Of a stretch of DNA of 64,000 nt, positions 1-8,421 are shown piece by piece. Source of the stretch: JAPYTK01 sp964401935 (GTDB taxonomy: Bacteria; Myxococcota_A; Polyangia; Polyangiales; Polyangiaceae); the NCBI GenBank assembly GCA_964401935.1, contig CAYOAL010000037.1, forward strand, positions 8,626 through 72,625, written 5' to 3'. The notes beneath the pieces are model-generated. The model did not search any database and had not been told where the DNA came from. It was given only the letters and a program-made list of their open reading frames with translations. Numbering within the stretch: position 1 is the stretch's first letter; every line of letters begins with the position of its first letter. Position numbers and translations under genes: made by a program.

Positions 1-240
1 CGCGCGGGCTTCGCGGCGAAACCGCGACACGAGGTCTTTGCGGTTCTTGAGCTTCGCATGGAGGATCTTCACCGCCACCATGCGATTCATTTCGGGTTGC
101 TCGGCCTTGTAGACCGCGCCCATGCCCCCAGTTCCGATCTTTTTGAGGATGCGGAACTGACCACCGAGGATCTCGCGACCGATGTAGCGGTCTTGGCGGC
201 GCTGGCTGCCGCTGCTCTGAGGGCCCTTGTCGGTTGCCAT
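1..240 (-). CDS. Ser/Thr protein kinase, N-terminal part (cut by window edge)
   Basis: Reads leftward off the window; only the first 80 codons are present. After a polar N-terminus of about 20 residues comes the start of a Hanks-type kinase domain: the glycine-rich loop GTGGMGAVYKAE, then VAVKIL with the ATP-anchoring lysine. This is the usual N-lobe of bacterial PknB-like kinases, so the product should phosphorylate Ser/Thr on partner proteins. Catalytic loop, activation loop and any C-terminal sensor lie outside the window. It diverges from the yfiH-like gene across about 90 bp. Start chosen at the ATG whose reading enters the kinase fold directly. Family certain, specificity unknown. Confidence 0.9.
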   Translation of the reverse strand, partial: MATDKGPQSSGSQRRQDRYIGREILGGQFRILKKIGTGGMGAVYKAEQPEMNRMVAVKILHAKLKNRKDLVSRFRREARA

Positions 241-330
241 GGGGACGTGAAAAACTTGCGGGTCGCCGCCCGGTCGAGAGACCACGCCCAACGTAACACG
301 CACGCCGTGAAAGTGGCATACTGCGCGCCG

Positions 331-1116
331 ATGAGACGCCGTCCGCGACTCGGCCTCACGAGCGCCCTGCTCGAGGGAGCCGGCTTCCGCCATGCGTTCT
401 TCATGCGCAACGGTGGCGTGAGCCCTCCGCCGTGGGGATCGTTGAACTTTTCGAGCGCGTCGGGCGACTCTCGGGAGCACGTGGAGGCCAACGTGGCGCG
501 CGCTGCGGCGGAGCTCAAAACAGCCCCCGAGCGGGTGTTCTACCTCAGCCAAGTGCATGGCACCGCGCATCGGTTGCTCGAGGGCAGCGAAGATCGAGCG
601 GCGATGCTGCACGTGGAGGGCGACATCACGGTGACGAAGACTCCGGAGGTCACGTGCGGCGTGCGGATGGCCGACTGCGCCGCCGTTCTCCTCGCCGATC
701 GGGCGTCGGGGGCCGTGGCGGCGGTGCACAGCGGCTGGCGCGGAACGGTGCAAGGTGCGGCCCCGGAGGGCGTGCGCGTGCTGCGCGCGCTCGTCGGAGA
801 GTCGGCCGAGCTGGTCGCGGCGGTGGGACCCCACATCGAGCAGTGCTGCTTCGAGGTCGGTGCCGACGTCGCCGAAGAAATCGCAGGCTGTTCGCCGCTC
901 GGAGCGGCCGTGCTCGACACCTCGCGCGACAAACCCCACGTCGATCTGCGGCGCGTGATCGAGCGGCAGCTCCGCGACGTGGGCGTCGACGCGATCGACC
1001 ACGTACATGGGTGTACCGTGTGTGACGCCGACCGCTTTCATTCGTATCGTCGCGACGGCAGGGTCAGTGGTCGCATGCTCGCAGCCATCGTGGCGGCGGC
1101 GCGGCCCGCAGAATAG
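331..1116 (+). CDS. yfiH: YfiH/PgeF family protein (purine nucleoside phosphorylase/polyphenol oxidase type)
   Basis: A 261-residue cytoplasmic protein of the YfiH (DUF152, 'laccase-domain') family. Members are reported to act on purine nucleosides and to edit peptidoglycan precursors in E. coli. The family metal/catalytic triad is visible: His76 in SQVHG, Cys116 in MADC, and His133 in HSGWRG. The C-terminal signature with GPHIEQCCFEVG and the late SYRRDG is also intact. The reading frame is open further upstream, but the ATG at 331 gives the usual family length and N-terminus; the upstream part overlaps the divergent kinase start. The PP2C gene follows 43 bp downstream. Family assignment is firm; the exact substrate is not readable from sequence. 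Confidence 0.92.
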   Translation: MRRRPRLGLTSALLEGAGFRHAFFMRNGGVSPPPWGSLNFSSASGDSREHVEANVARAAAELKTAPERVFYLSQVHGTAHRLLEGSEDRAAMLHVEGDITVTKTPEVTCGVRMADCAAVLLADRASGAVAAVHSGWRGTVQGAAPEGVRVLRALVGESAELVAAVGPHIEQCCFEVGADVAEEIAGCSPLGAAVLDTSRDKPHVDLRRVIERQLRDVGVDAIDHVHGCTVCDADRFHSYRRDGRVSGRMLAAIVAAARPAE

Positions 1117-1159
1117 ACTGCCCACCCTGCAGAGAATCACCTACGATTCTCGTTCCCGC

Positions 1160-3400
1160 ATGTCCCTCGCGGAGCACATCACCTTCTTCGCCGCCACGGA
1201 CACCGGGCGAAAGCGAAAGCACAACGAAGACAACTTCCTCGTCGACCGTGACCTGGGCTTGTTCGTCGTAGCCGACGGGATGGGAGGGCACGCCGCCGGC
1301 GAGGTGGCGAGCGCCATCGCGGTGCGCACCGTGCACGAGGTGATCAGCGCCGAGCGCGAGGTGATCGCGGCGCGGGCCACGAAAGGTCCGCAGTCGGAGG
1401 TGAGCTCCAAGCAGCTCCTCGGCCTCCTCGACTACGCCATCCAGACGGCATCGCAGCGCATCCACACCGAGGCGCGCAACGATCCGAAGAAGCGCGGCAT
1501 GGGCACGACCATCTCGCTCCTGTTGGTGGTGGACAGCTACGGCTACGTCGCCCACGTGGGCGACAGCCGCATCTATCTGGTGCGGGGGAACACCGTGCAC
1601 CAGGTGACCGAGGACCACACCGTCGCGAACGAGCTGTTGCGGCTTGGCATGGTCACCGCGGACCAGCTCGACAAGGTGCCGCGCAAGAACGCCATCACCC
1701 GCGCGGTGGGTGTGTACGCTCACGCCGAGGTCGACACCTTGACGCTCGAGATGCTCCCGAACGACCAGTTCCTGCTCGCCTCCGACGGGCTCTGTGGCTA
1801 CTTCGACGGCAACTCCAGCGACGACATCGGCGGCTATCTCGGCGATCAAGATGGCGACGCGGTGGTGAGGTCGCTCATCGAGTTCGCCAACTCCATGGGC
1901 GGGAAAGACAACATCACCGCGGTGCTGGTGCGCGTGGGCGGTGGCGACCGGACGGACAGCGTCCGCGCGCGTCGGGTGCAGCTCAAGCGCGAGATGCTCG
2001 CCGCGATGCCGCTGTTCTCGCGTCTCAACGAGCGCGAGCTGTTGCGCGTGATGCAGATCGCCGATGTGTACGAGTACGAGCGCGGCGAGACCATCGTCAG
2101 CGAGGGAGAGCACGGCGAGCGCATGTACGTCACCCTCCAGGGCAAGCTCGAGGTGCTCACCAACAACCAGAAGGTGGCCGAATACGGGCCCGGCGAACAC
2201 TTCGGGGAGATGGCCCTCATCCGCAGTCGCCCGCGGTCGGCTACCGTGCGAGCGCTCGAGCGCAGCGAGGTGATCAGCCTCAAGCGAGCCGACTTCTTCG
2301 ACCTCATCCGACTCGATCCCCACATCGCGGTGAAGCTCTTGTGGCAGTTCCTCGGGGTGATCGCGAACCGGCTCGAGGTGACCTCGCGCGACCTGAGCAA
2401 GGCGCTCGGAGACGCCCGCCCGGCCCCGAGACCCTGGGTGGACGACGAGCCCTCGCTCGATCCGTTCGCGCATCCGGTCGATCCGGTGAACCGTCTGAGC
2501 TTCCGACCGGAGGCCGACGTGGCCGAGCTCGCGACGCGCAACACGATTCCCGTCGCTGGCGCCACGTCGGTGGCCAACGCGACGGTGATCCCTCAGCGCC
2601 AGGACGCCCCCTCCTTCGACGACGCCCCCGCGCTCGCCGCCCGCGTTCCGCGGCGCCCGCGCACGGGTGACGCGGCGTCGGCAACGCCCACGGATGCGCC
2701 GGCGGCGCCCGCGCCCACGGATGCACCCGCGGTGTCGGCAGCGCCCGCGGTGTCGGCAGCGCCCGCGGTGTCGGATGCGCCCGCGGCGCCGGCCACGCCC
2801 CCCATGCCCAACGCCGCCGCTGCCGCAGCGAACGCGGCACCCATCGGGCGGCGTGGAGAGCCGGTCGACCCCAAGTCGACCCTACCCCGCCGCCACACGC
2901 AGGTGATGCCCGCCGAAGACGACGACAGCTTCGACGCCAAGAAGACGCTGCCCGGGAAGCTCCGTCGCGAGCACGGCCGCTCCCGTCAGGAGACCCTCAA
3001 GTCTGCCGACTCGTTGTCGGCGCCGGCGCGTCGTGCGCTCGAAGACAGCATCGACGAAGGCAGCGGGCCCCTCCCGGGCGCCGAATCCGCGGCACCCGCT
3101 CCAGTGTCCTCGGGGCGGATTCATGCAGCCACCCGCCCCGATGGTCCGCTGCGGGAGGCGCGGGAGCACGCCCTCCACGACGAGGACGCCACCCACTCGG
3201 AGGGCGTCGAGGCACCGCTCGATCAGAAGAAGACGGTGTCGCTGCCGCGAAAGAGCAAGGACGAGTTTCGGCCCACCAAGCGCACCATCCCGCTCGAGCC
3301 GCCCGACTCGCTCCGCGATGAGCTCGACGCCCTTCGCAAGGAGTTCAAAGAGCGTCTCAAGCAGTCGCGCCTGGCGCGGAAGGCAAAAGACAGCGATTGA
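1160..3400 (+). CDS. PP2C-type Ser/Thr phosphatase fused to a cyclic-nucleotide-binding domain
   Basis: 746 residues. The N-terminal half (about 5-260) is a PPM/PP2C phosphatase with metal ligands in ADGMGGH (Asp39), the GTT segment, GDSR and a late GGKDNITAV. Around 283-400 lies a cyclic-nucleotide-binding domain starting MPLFSRL, with the phosphate-binding cassette GEHFGEMALIRSRPRSATV. The remaining 350 residues are low-complexity Ala/Pro/Asp, including an 18-bp coding repeat and four Lys-rich TLP-like motifs. It should dephosphorylate Ser/Thr kinase targets, possibly gated by cAMP or cGMP. The gated function is inference from domain order. Start at ATG 1160; the longer frame would overlap yfiH. 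The C-terminus is charged and predicted disordered. Confidence 0.93.
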   Translation: MSLAEHITFFAATDTGRKRKHNEDNFLVDRDLGLFVVADGMGGHAAGEVASAIAVRTVHEVISAEREVIAARATKGPQSEVSSKQLLGLLDYAIQTASQRIHTEARNDPKKRGMGTTISLLLVVDSYGYVAHVGDSRIYLVRGNTVHQVTEDHTVANELLRLGMVTADQLDKVPRKNAITRAVGVYAHAEVDTLTLEMLPNDQFLLASDGLCGYFDGNSSDDIGGYLGDQDGDAVVRSLIEFANSMGGKDNITAVLVRVGGGDRTDSVRARRVQLKREMLAAMPLFSRLNERELLRVMQIADVYEYERGETIVSEGEHGERMYVTLQGKLEVLTNNQKVAEYGPGEHFGEMALIRSRPRSATVRALERSEVISLKRADFFDLIRLDPHIAVKLLWQFLGVIANRLEVTSRDLSKALGDARPAPRPWVDDEPSLDPFAHPVDPVNRLSFRPEADVAELATRNTIPVAGATSVANATVIPQRQDAPSFDDAPALAARVPRRPRTGDAASATPTDAPAAPAPTDAPAVSAAPAVSAAPAVSDAPAAPATPPMPNAAAAAANAAPIGRRGEPVDPKSTLPRRHTQVMPAEDDDSFDAKKTLPGKLRREHGRSRQETLKSADSLSAPARRALEDSIDEGSGPLPGAESAAPAPVSSGRIHAATRPDGPLREAREHALHDEDATHSEGVEAPLDQKKTVSLPRKSKDEFRPTKRTIPLEPPDSLRDELDALRKEFKERLKQSRLARKAKDSD
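2723..2794 (+). repeat. 18-bp tandem repeat, four copies, in the phosphatase tail
   Basis: Four head-to-tail 18-bp units at 2723, 2741, 2759 and 2777, the first three nearly identical and the last diverged. They encode APAVSA-type hexapeptides inside the low-complexity tail of the PP2C-cNMP protein. The unit keeps the frame, so copy number can vary without breaking the gene. Confidence 0.85.
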
Positions 3401-3497
3401 CGCCATCAACCGGTGACCGCTACCGTCCTGCGACGGTAGGATGCACCTTGTGCTCCGTTCTTGGCCGTGGCTCGTCCGCGGCGACCTGCACTCGACG

Positions 3498-5111
3498 ATG
3501 TTGACCGGACCTCAAACCGTCTTCACCCCGACGCGCGTGGCTCCGCGCGCGCGCGCCGTCGCCCCTCGATGGATCGGGGTGAGGCCGCGAGCGGTCGGGG
3601 CGGCGCTCACCGTCGCGACCGTGTGGCTCGGGAGCAGCGCCGCGTACGCTCAGGACAGCGCGCTCAAGCCCCAGGTGATGCGGGAGCCGGGCGAGGTCGT
3701 CGAGGTGATCGACGCCTTCGACGACGACAACGGCGACCCGTTCGACGCGAACATCACCCTCGGCTTCGAGTACTTCTCGAAGCGCGCCCGCATCACGCGG
3801 GAGACAGCACAGTTCGCTCCAGGCCTGACCACCGGCGGCTTCACCACCAAGCTGCAGAACGTTGGCGAGTACATCGAGACAACGTCCAAGCTCACGCCGC
3901 GTGTCGACATCGGGATCTTCAAGGACCTCGCGTTCTACGCCTACGTGCCGATCGTCCTCGCGAACGCGCGACGCATCAACGACCTCGCCGGGACCGCCGA
4001 CAACTCTCTCGCGGTGTTGGATGGGGGCATCAACCCCGTCACCGGTCAGCGGGAAGCCTTGTTCAGCCTCCCGTTCGAGGCGCCCGATCGCTCGGGCGTC
4101 GAGTTCGTCGCGCTCGGCATCGACTGGGGCATCTTCAACCAGGCGCGCGACCGCACCAAGCCCACGTGGATCGTCGGCGTCGAGGGACGTATCGCGGCCG
4201 GCGAACCGATGCACGCGTGCAACGCGGCCGCCGATTTCTGCGCTCATCCCGGCGACCTCAACCAGAACGGCACGTTCGATCAAGCCTCCCCCGTCGACGC
4301 GGCGGGCAACACGGCGCAGCTCGAGTCGCAGCAGGTGGAGCAGCGTGACCCCGGCATCACGCGCGGCACGTTCGGACTCGAGATCCACACGCTGATGTCG
4401 CGGCGGCTCAAGTACATCGAGCCCTACGGCGGCTTCAAGGCGCTCTTCGAGTTTCAGCAGGGCGAGAGCGACTACGGCGCGACGGATCTCGAAGGGGCCC
4501 TCGTCAACCACCCCCCGATCGTGGGCACCGTGCTCGTGGGCATGATGGTTCATCCCTGGGAAGACCGTGAGGACTTCGGGCGCCTCACGCTCGACCTGCG
4601 TTTCCAAGGCGAGTACCACTCCGAAGGCCGCGACTACTCCGAGCTCTTCGACGCGCTCGGCTCGAGCGGCGCGCGCTCCCTCCGCACCCCCAAGTGGGCG
4701 CGGTACATGGACGCCTGCCCGAGTGGCACCTGCGATCCCAAGTCGGTCGTCGATCAGAGCTCGCAGAAGACCTACTTCACCGGGCTGTCGGTGGTGGAGC
4801 CCTACGGCTCGTACCGCGCGTCGGGCTCGGTCACGTGGCGCGCCGGCGAGTACGTGAAGCTCAACGCAGGCCTCGCGCTGCGCTTCGATCAGGCGCATGG
4901 CATCAGCCACGACCAACCGTGCAACCCCGACCTCAAGGATGACGTGGGGGCGGCAGGTCCGTGCCACTCCGAGCTCGGCGGCGGCACGATCCAGGCGACG
5001 GGCCAACCCAACCCCGCCTACCGGCCCACGATCAACGCCATCGGACGCCGCTTCTACGTCGATGAGAGCATCACCTACGAGGTGTTCGCTCGCGGCGTCG
5101 TGATGTTCTGA
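3498..5111 (+). CDS. Exported envelope protein, probable outer-membrane beta-barrel, family unknown
   Basis: A hydrophobic stretch followed by SSAAYAQDS looks like a signal peptide cut after AYA. A GTG at 3579 would place this signal at a normal distance from the N-terminus, so the true start may be 3579 rather than ATG 3498. The mature part, about 480 residues, is rich in alternating aromatic and small residues and ends in Val-Met-Phe, as many outer-membrane barrels do. It includes 'TLGFEYF', 'FGLEIHTL' and 'LTLDLRFQGEYHSEG'. Short Asp/Asn-rich loops with Cys pairs occur mid-protein. I do not recognise a named family; barrel topology is inference. It stands alone between the phosphatase and the pseudouridine synthase. 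Confidence 0.75.
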   Translation: MLTGPQTVFTPTRVAPRARAVAPRWIGVRPRAVGAALTVATVWLGSSAAYAQDSALKPQVMREPGEVVEVIDAFDDDNGDPFDANITLGFEYFSKRARITRETAQFAPGLTTGGFTTKLQNVGEYIETTSKLTPRVDIGIFKDLAFYAYVPIVLANARRINDLAGTADNSLAVLDGGINPVTGQREALFSLPFEAPDRSGVEFVALGIDWGIFNQARDRTKPTWIVGVEGRIAAGEPMHACNAAADFCAHPGDLNQNGTFDQASPVDAAGNTAQLESQQVEQRDPGITRGTFGLEIHTLMSRRLKYIEPYGGFKALFEFQQGESDYGATDLEGALVNHPPIVGTVLVGMMVHPWEDREDFGRLTLDLRFQGEYHSEGRDYSELFDALGSSGARSLRTPKWARYMDACPSGTCDPKSVVDQSSQKTYFTGLSVVEPYGSYRASGSVTWRAGEYVKLNAGLALRFDQAHGISHDQPCNPDLKDDVGAAGPCHSELGGGTIQATGQPNPAYRPTINAIGRRFYVDESITYEVFARGVVMF

Positions 5112-5206
5112 CCACGGGGCGGGACGGTGTTCGTCGACCTCCGGCGCACCCACGATCGTTGGGGGGAACGTGGGCTGTCGGCGCCGCTCCCCACAGAGGC
5201 GCCGTG

Positions 5207-6142
5207 ATGCGCGTCGAGGTCGGCGAGCGCGAGGCGGGCATGCGCCTCGATGTGCTCGTGAGCCGCGCCACCGGACTCGGGCGCGCGGGCGCCCGGCGCT
5301 TGTTCGCCGACGGAAAGGTGCGCGTGCATCGGGGCGCTGCGCGCTGGCTCGCTCGGAAGGGCGAACGCGCCGAGGCGGGAACCCTCGTCGACATCGACGT
5401 CTCGCCGACACCGGAGCGACCGGTGCCGTGCGAGCTGCCCCTCGCCATCGTCCTCGAGACGTCCGCGATCGTCATCGTCGATAAACCGGCAGGCGTGCCG
5501 AGCGCGCCGCTCCGCCCCGAGGAAAGCGGCACCATCGCCAACGCGCTGCTCGCGCGCTACCCGGAGATGCGAGGTGTGGGGCACGCGGCGCGTGAGCCGG
5601 GGTTGTGTCATCGGCTCGACACCGCGACGTCGGGCTTGCTGCTGGCGGCTCGCCACGGGGCGGCCTTCGAGGAGCTCGCGAGCGCGATCTCGGCCGGGCG
5701 GCTCGACAAGCGCTACCTGCTGTTGTGCTCCGGCCGCGGTCTCGACGACGTCGGAACGATCGCCCAACCGCTCGAGGTGCGTGGCGCGCGCGTGCGCGTG
5801 AGCTCGGTCGGGCGAGCGGCGCTCACGCGGTTCCGTGTGCTTCAGCGTGTTGGAGAGATCGCGCTGGTGCAAGCGGCGGCCAGCCCAGCGACGCGCCACC
5901 AAATCCGAGCGCACTTCGCCGCCGTTGGCGCGCCGCTCCTCGGCGACGCGACCTACGGCGGCGACTGCAGCCGACTCGTTGGAAGGCATGCGCTCCACGC
6001 GTCGCGCTTGGCCTACGGGGGAGGCGCCGTCGTGCCCGCCTTCGCCGTGGACAGCCCGCTGCCCGAGGACCTCGTCGCCATCCTCCAAGACCTCGGCGCA
6101 CCCGCGCTCACGCCGGCGGCAGCCCAGCGAGAAACTCCGTGA
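5207..6142 (+). CDS. RluA-family RNA pseudouridine synthase
   Basis: 311 residues. An N-terminal S4 RNA-binding domain (about 1-70, MRLDVLVSRATGL...ADGKVRVHRG) is followed by the RluA catalytic domain. That domain contains IVIVDKPAGVPS and the signature HRLDTATSGLLL, where Asp138 is the nucleophile that isomerises uridine in rRNA or tRNA. RLDKRYLLL and the late HQIRAHFA and LLGDATYGG motifs are also present. ATG 5207 is chosen because it opens directly on the S4 domain; an upstream in-frame ATG at 5159 adds 16 unconserved residues. Its last 35 bp overlap the convergent PilZ gene. The modified site cannot be deduced. Confidence 0.92.
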   Translation: MRVEVGEREAGMRLDVLVSRATGLGRAGARRLFADGKVRVHRGAARWLARKGERAEAGTLVDIDVSPTPERPVPCELPLAIVLETSAIVIVDKPAGVPSAPLRPEESGTIANALLARYPEMRGVGHAAREPGLCHRLDTATSGLLLAARHGAAFEELASAISAGRLDKRYLLLCSGRGLDDVGTIAQPLEVRGARVRVSSVGRAALTRFRVLQRVGEIALVQAAASPATRHQIRAHFAAVGAPLLGDATYGGDCSRLVGRHALHASRLAYGGGAVVPAFAVDSPLPEDLVAILQDLGAPALTPAAAQRETP

Positions 6143-6512
6143 GCACGAACGTGTCTCGCGCGCCGAGGAGCGTGTGCTGCACCCCCATCCCACCGGCAGA
6201 CCGCCAGCGGATCGAGCCGGTGAGGAACAGCTCGGTGGCGTCGGGCAGCGTCAACCAGAGCCGCAGCTCGGTGTCGGCGTCCCCCGGCGCGTCGGTGACG
6301 ATGAACATCCCCCCGAGACTCAGGTTGGCACAACGTGCGCTCACCGGAGGCTCGCCTTTGGCGGCGAAGCGCACCCCCAGCTCGACCGGGAAGCGGTTGT
6401 GGCGGCGCTCGCGGTGCGGACGGCCAGGCGCCGAGGGGCGCACACCGCTCTCGCGTCGAGGCTTGGGCTCGCTGTCGGGTGGGCCCATTGGCGTCTTGCG
6501 GCTGACACCCAT
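6108..6512 (-). CDS. PilZ domain protein (c-di-GMP receptor)
   Basis: 134 residues: a polar, Pro/Arg-rich lead of about 35 residues, then a single PilZ domain. Both c-di-GMP motifs are visible, the RxxxR type in RRHNRFPVEL and NLSLGG as the (D/N)xSxxG motif, followed by beta strands with RWRSAGGMGVQ. Such one-domain proteins transmit c-di-GMP level to motility or secretion partners by protein contact. It overlaps the 3' end of the pseudouridine synthase tail to tail and diverges from the lipoprotein at 6712. The 200-bp divergent region holds a block of G/C-only hairpins. Family firm; target unknown. Confidence 0.9.
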   Translation of the reverse strand: MGVSRKTPMGPPDSEPKPRRESGVRPSAPGRPHRERRHNRFPVELGVRFAAKGEPPVSARCANLSLGGMFIVTDAPGDADTELRLWLTLPDATELFLTGSIRWRSAGGMGVQHTLLGARDTFVLTEFLAGLPPA

Positions 6513-6711
6513 GTTTCTCGAAGGCTATCATCCATCGTGGAGGGGGCAACGCCCCCGTTGGGGGGGCCTGTCGGCCCCGGGCCCCCGCCACCCAACGGCC
6601 CACGCGGCACACTCCGTGGAGGCCTCGGCTCAGAGTGGCACAGGCGCAGGTGGCGCGCCGTGGGGTTCTCGACGGTTAGGGTCTGGTACGGTGTATGCTT
6701 GGGTGGAGCGC

Positions 6712-7344
6712 ATGATGAAGCGATGGATTCCACTCATGGTCGTCAGCTCCTTGGCCGTGGCATGTATGCCCGAGGTCATCGACGAAGCTGGGAGCAAGGC
6801 AGGCCAAAACCTCAACGGCAACAACGGCAACAACGGGGCCGGGGGCGGCTCGGGCAACACCGAGGTTCACGCCGCGGTCGCGATGAGCCGCGCCGAGCTC
6901 GACGCGCTCTGGGATGCTTACTGGGAGGAGCAGGGCGAGCTGTCGGGGAGCAGCAGCTCGAGCGGTGGCGGCGGCGATCTCGATCCGAACGACATGTTCA
7001 TCCGCGTCTCCGATCTCGGCGCCAGCTGCAGCTCACCCACCACCGACCTCCCCTGTGGCGGTCACTGGAGCGTGTCGCTCGCGCTTCCCCCTGCCTATCA
7101 GGCGGTCGGCGTGTACGACCTGGAGGATCCTCGCATCGCTCAGTACAGCCACATGACCGAGAGCGGCGAGCCCTATTCTCCGCAGCCCGACGACTGCGGC
7201 TTTGGCGGGGGCACGATCGGCAGCGGCACGATCGAGATCGTGAGCATCACCGACGACGCCGTAGAGTTCGTGTTGACCCTCGAGCAGACGTTCTGGAACG
7301 CGGATCCGAGCGGTTTGTACACGGCTGCGCGCTGCGCCCCCTGA
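6712..7344 (+). CDS. Lipoprotein with Asn/Gly-rich linker, function unknown
   Basis: 210 residues. MMKRWIPLMVVSSLAVAC is a short signal peptide ending in a lipobox-like AVAC, so the mature protein should be lipid-anchored at the cysteine. A linker of NGNNGNNGAGGGSG follows, then a charged helix and a Ser/Gly run (about 77-90). A C-terminal part of about 115 residues contains four cysteines that may form disulfides. No family recognised. ATG 6712 or the adjacent ATG 6715 could start it. A TATGCT hexamer at 6694 is a possible -10 element. One of several lipoproteins in the window with this lipobox-plus-Gly-linker design. Confidence 0.8.
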   Translation: MMKRWIPLMVVSSLAVACMPEVIDEAGSKAGQNLNGNNGNNGAGGGSGNTEVHAAVAMSRAELDALWDAYWEEQGELSGSSSSSGGGGDLDPNDMFIRVSDLGASCSSPTTDLPCGGHWSVSLALPPAYQAVGVYDLEDPRIAQYSHMTESGEPYSPQPDDCGFGGGTIGSGTIEIVSITDDAVEFVLTLEQTFWNADPSGLYTAARCAP

Positions 7345-7410
7345 CCGGTCATCCGGGGTGTGGACGGCGGCCGACTACCCGAGGGCTGCGCTCGCGTGTA
7401 ACGTCTCCTC

Positions 7411-8262
7411 GTGCGACGAGGTGGCGCCCGCTGGCACCGGCTGCTGAGGCACTGGTGGACCGTACCCCTCGCGGTGCTCGTGCTCCTGCTCGTCGCCATC
7501 TTCCGGCCCGAGCTCCGCGCGATGTTGGCCTCGGAGCCGGCGGCGCCCGTGGTCTCGACCGACGAGCCACCGCCCGTCTCATCGCCCAGAACCTCGCCTC
7601 GCGTGGTGCTTTCGACCGCGGCGCCGAGCGCGTCGGCGGCACCAGCGCCACCGCCACCCCCACCGCCACCCCCACCTCCGCCCGTGTCGCGTCCGTCGGT
7701 GATCGACGGCAAAGACGCGGACACCTGGCGTCGCGTGTTGCGCGGCGCGGTCGATCGTGGCGACGGCGCGATCGCCGCCGACGCCTTCGTGGCGCTCGCC
7801 ACGATCGAGCCGACGCGGTGGAGTGATCCAGCGGTGTTTCGCGACGCCGTGACCGCCGCCCACTTGGCGGCGTCCGCGAACCAAGCGGCGGGGGATCGCG
7901 TGTTCGAGGTGCTCGGTGGCGATCTCCTCGGGGCCTACGGTCCCGACGTGCTCTATCGGCTCACGAGCATCCACGGGGGCTCGCCCGCGGCGCAGCGCGC
8001 GAACGAGCTGTTGGCCAAGCCCGAGCTCCTCGCGCGCGCCACCCCCGCGATGCGCATCGCCTTGGCGATGCGCGACGCCCCATGCAAATCACGCCCAGCG
8101 CTCTTTGCGCGCGCTGGCGACGACGGCGACGAGCGCACCCTGTTTCTACTTCAGGCCATGCGCGGGGCTGCCTGCGAGCAGATCAGCTGCTGCATGAAGA
8201 CCGACGCCGCGCTCGAGCAGGCCATTGTCGCGGTCCAGGCCCGCCTCAACGCGAAAGACTGA
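7411..8262 (+). CDS. Membrane-anchored protein with polyproline linker, function unknown
   Basis: 283 residues starting at a GTG. Arg-rich cytoplasmic N-terminus, one transmembrane helix (about 18-32, VPLAVLVLLLVAIF), then a periplasmic Ser/Pro linker containing an unbroken run of about twelve prolines (near 80-92). A helical C-terminal domain of about 190 residues has TPR-like alternation and ends with a Cys-Cys pair (EQISCCMK). It resembles the many bitopic proteins of Myxococcota with unknown periplasmic domains. No catalytic motif seen. It lies 66 bp after the preceding lipoprotein and may share its transcript. Confidence 0.8.
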   Translation: MRRGGARWHRLLRHWWTVPLAVLVLLLVAIFRPELRAMLASEPAAPVVSTDEPPPVSSPRTSPRVVLSTAAPSASAAPAPPPPPPPPPPPPVSRPSVIDGKDADTWRRVLRGAVDRGDGAIAADAFVALATIEPTRWSDPAVFRDAVTAAHLAASANQAAGDRVFEVLGGDLLGAYGPDVLYRLTSIHGGSPAAQRANELLAKPELLARATPAMRIALAMRDAPCKSRPALFARAGDDGDERTLFLLQAMRGAACEQISCCMKTDAALEQAIVAVQARLNAKD

Positions 8263-8421
8263 GCCCCGCCGCCGCGAGCCTCTCGTCCAGTGTGCTCCAC
8301 GACGAGCCCGTGATGGGACCGTCGGGAGGCCGCGGCTCGGCATGGCGCTTGCTCTCCCGAGGAGGTGAAGAGTCGGCGCCAGCTCGCGACGCCGTCGCCC
8401 TAGCCAACGACAGGAGCTGCC

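Noticed and set aside
3420..5411. 663-codon open frame on the minus strand
   Set aside because: Antisense to the envelope-protein gene; the plus-strand frame has a signal peptide and barrel-like end, the minus frame has nothing recognisable.
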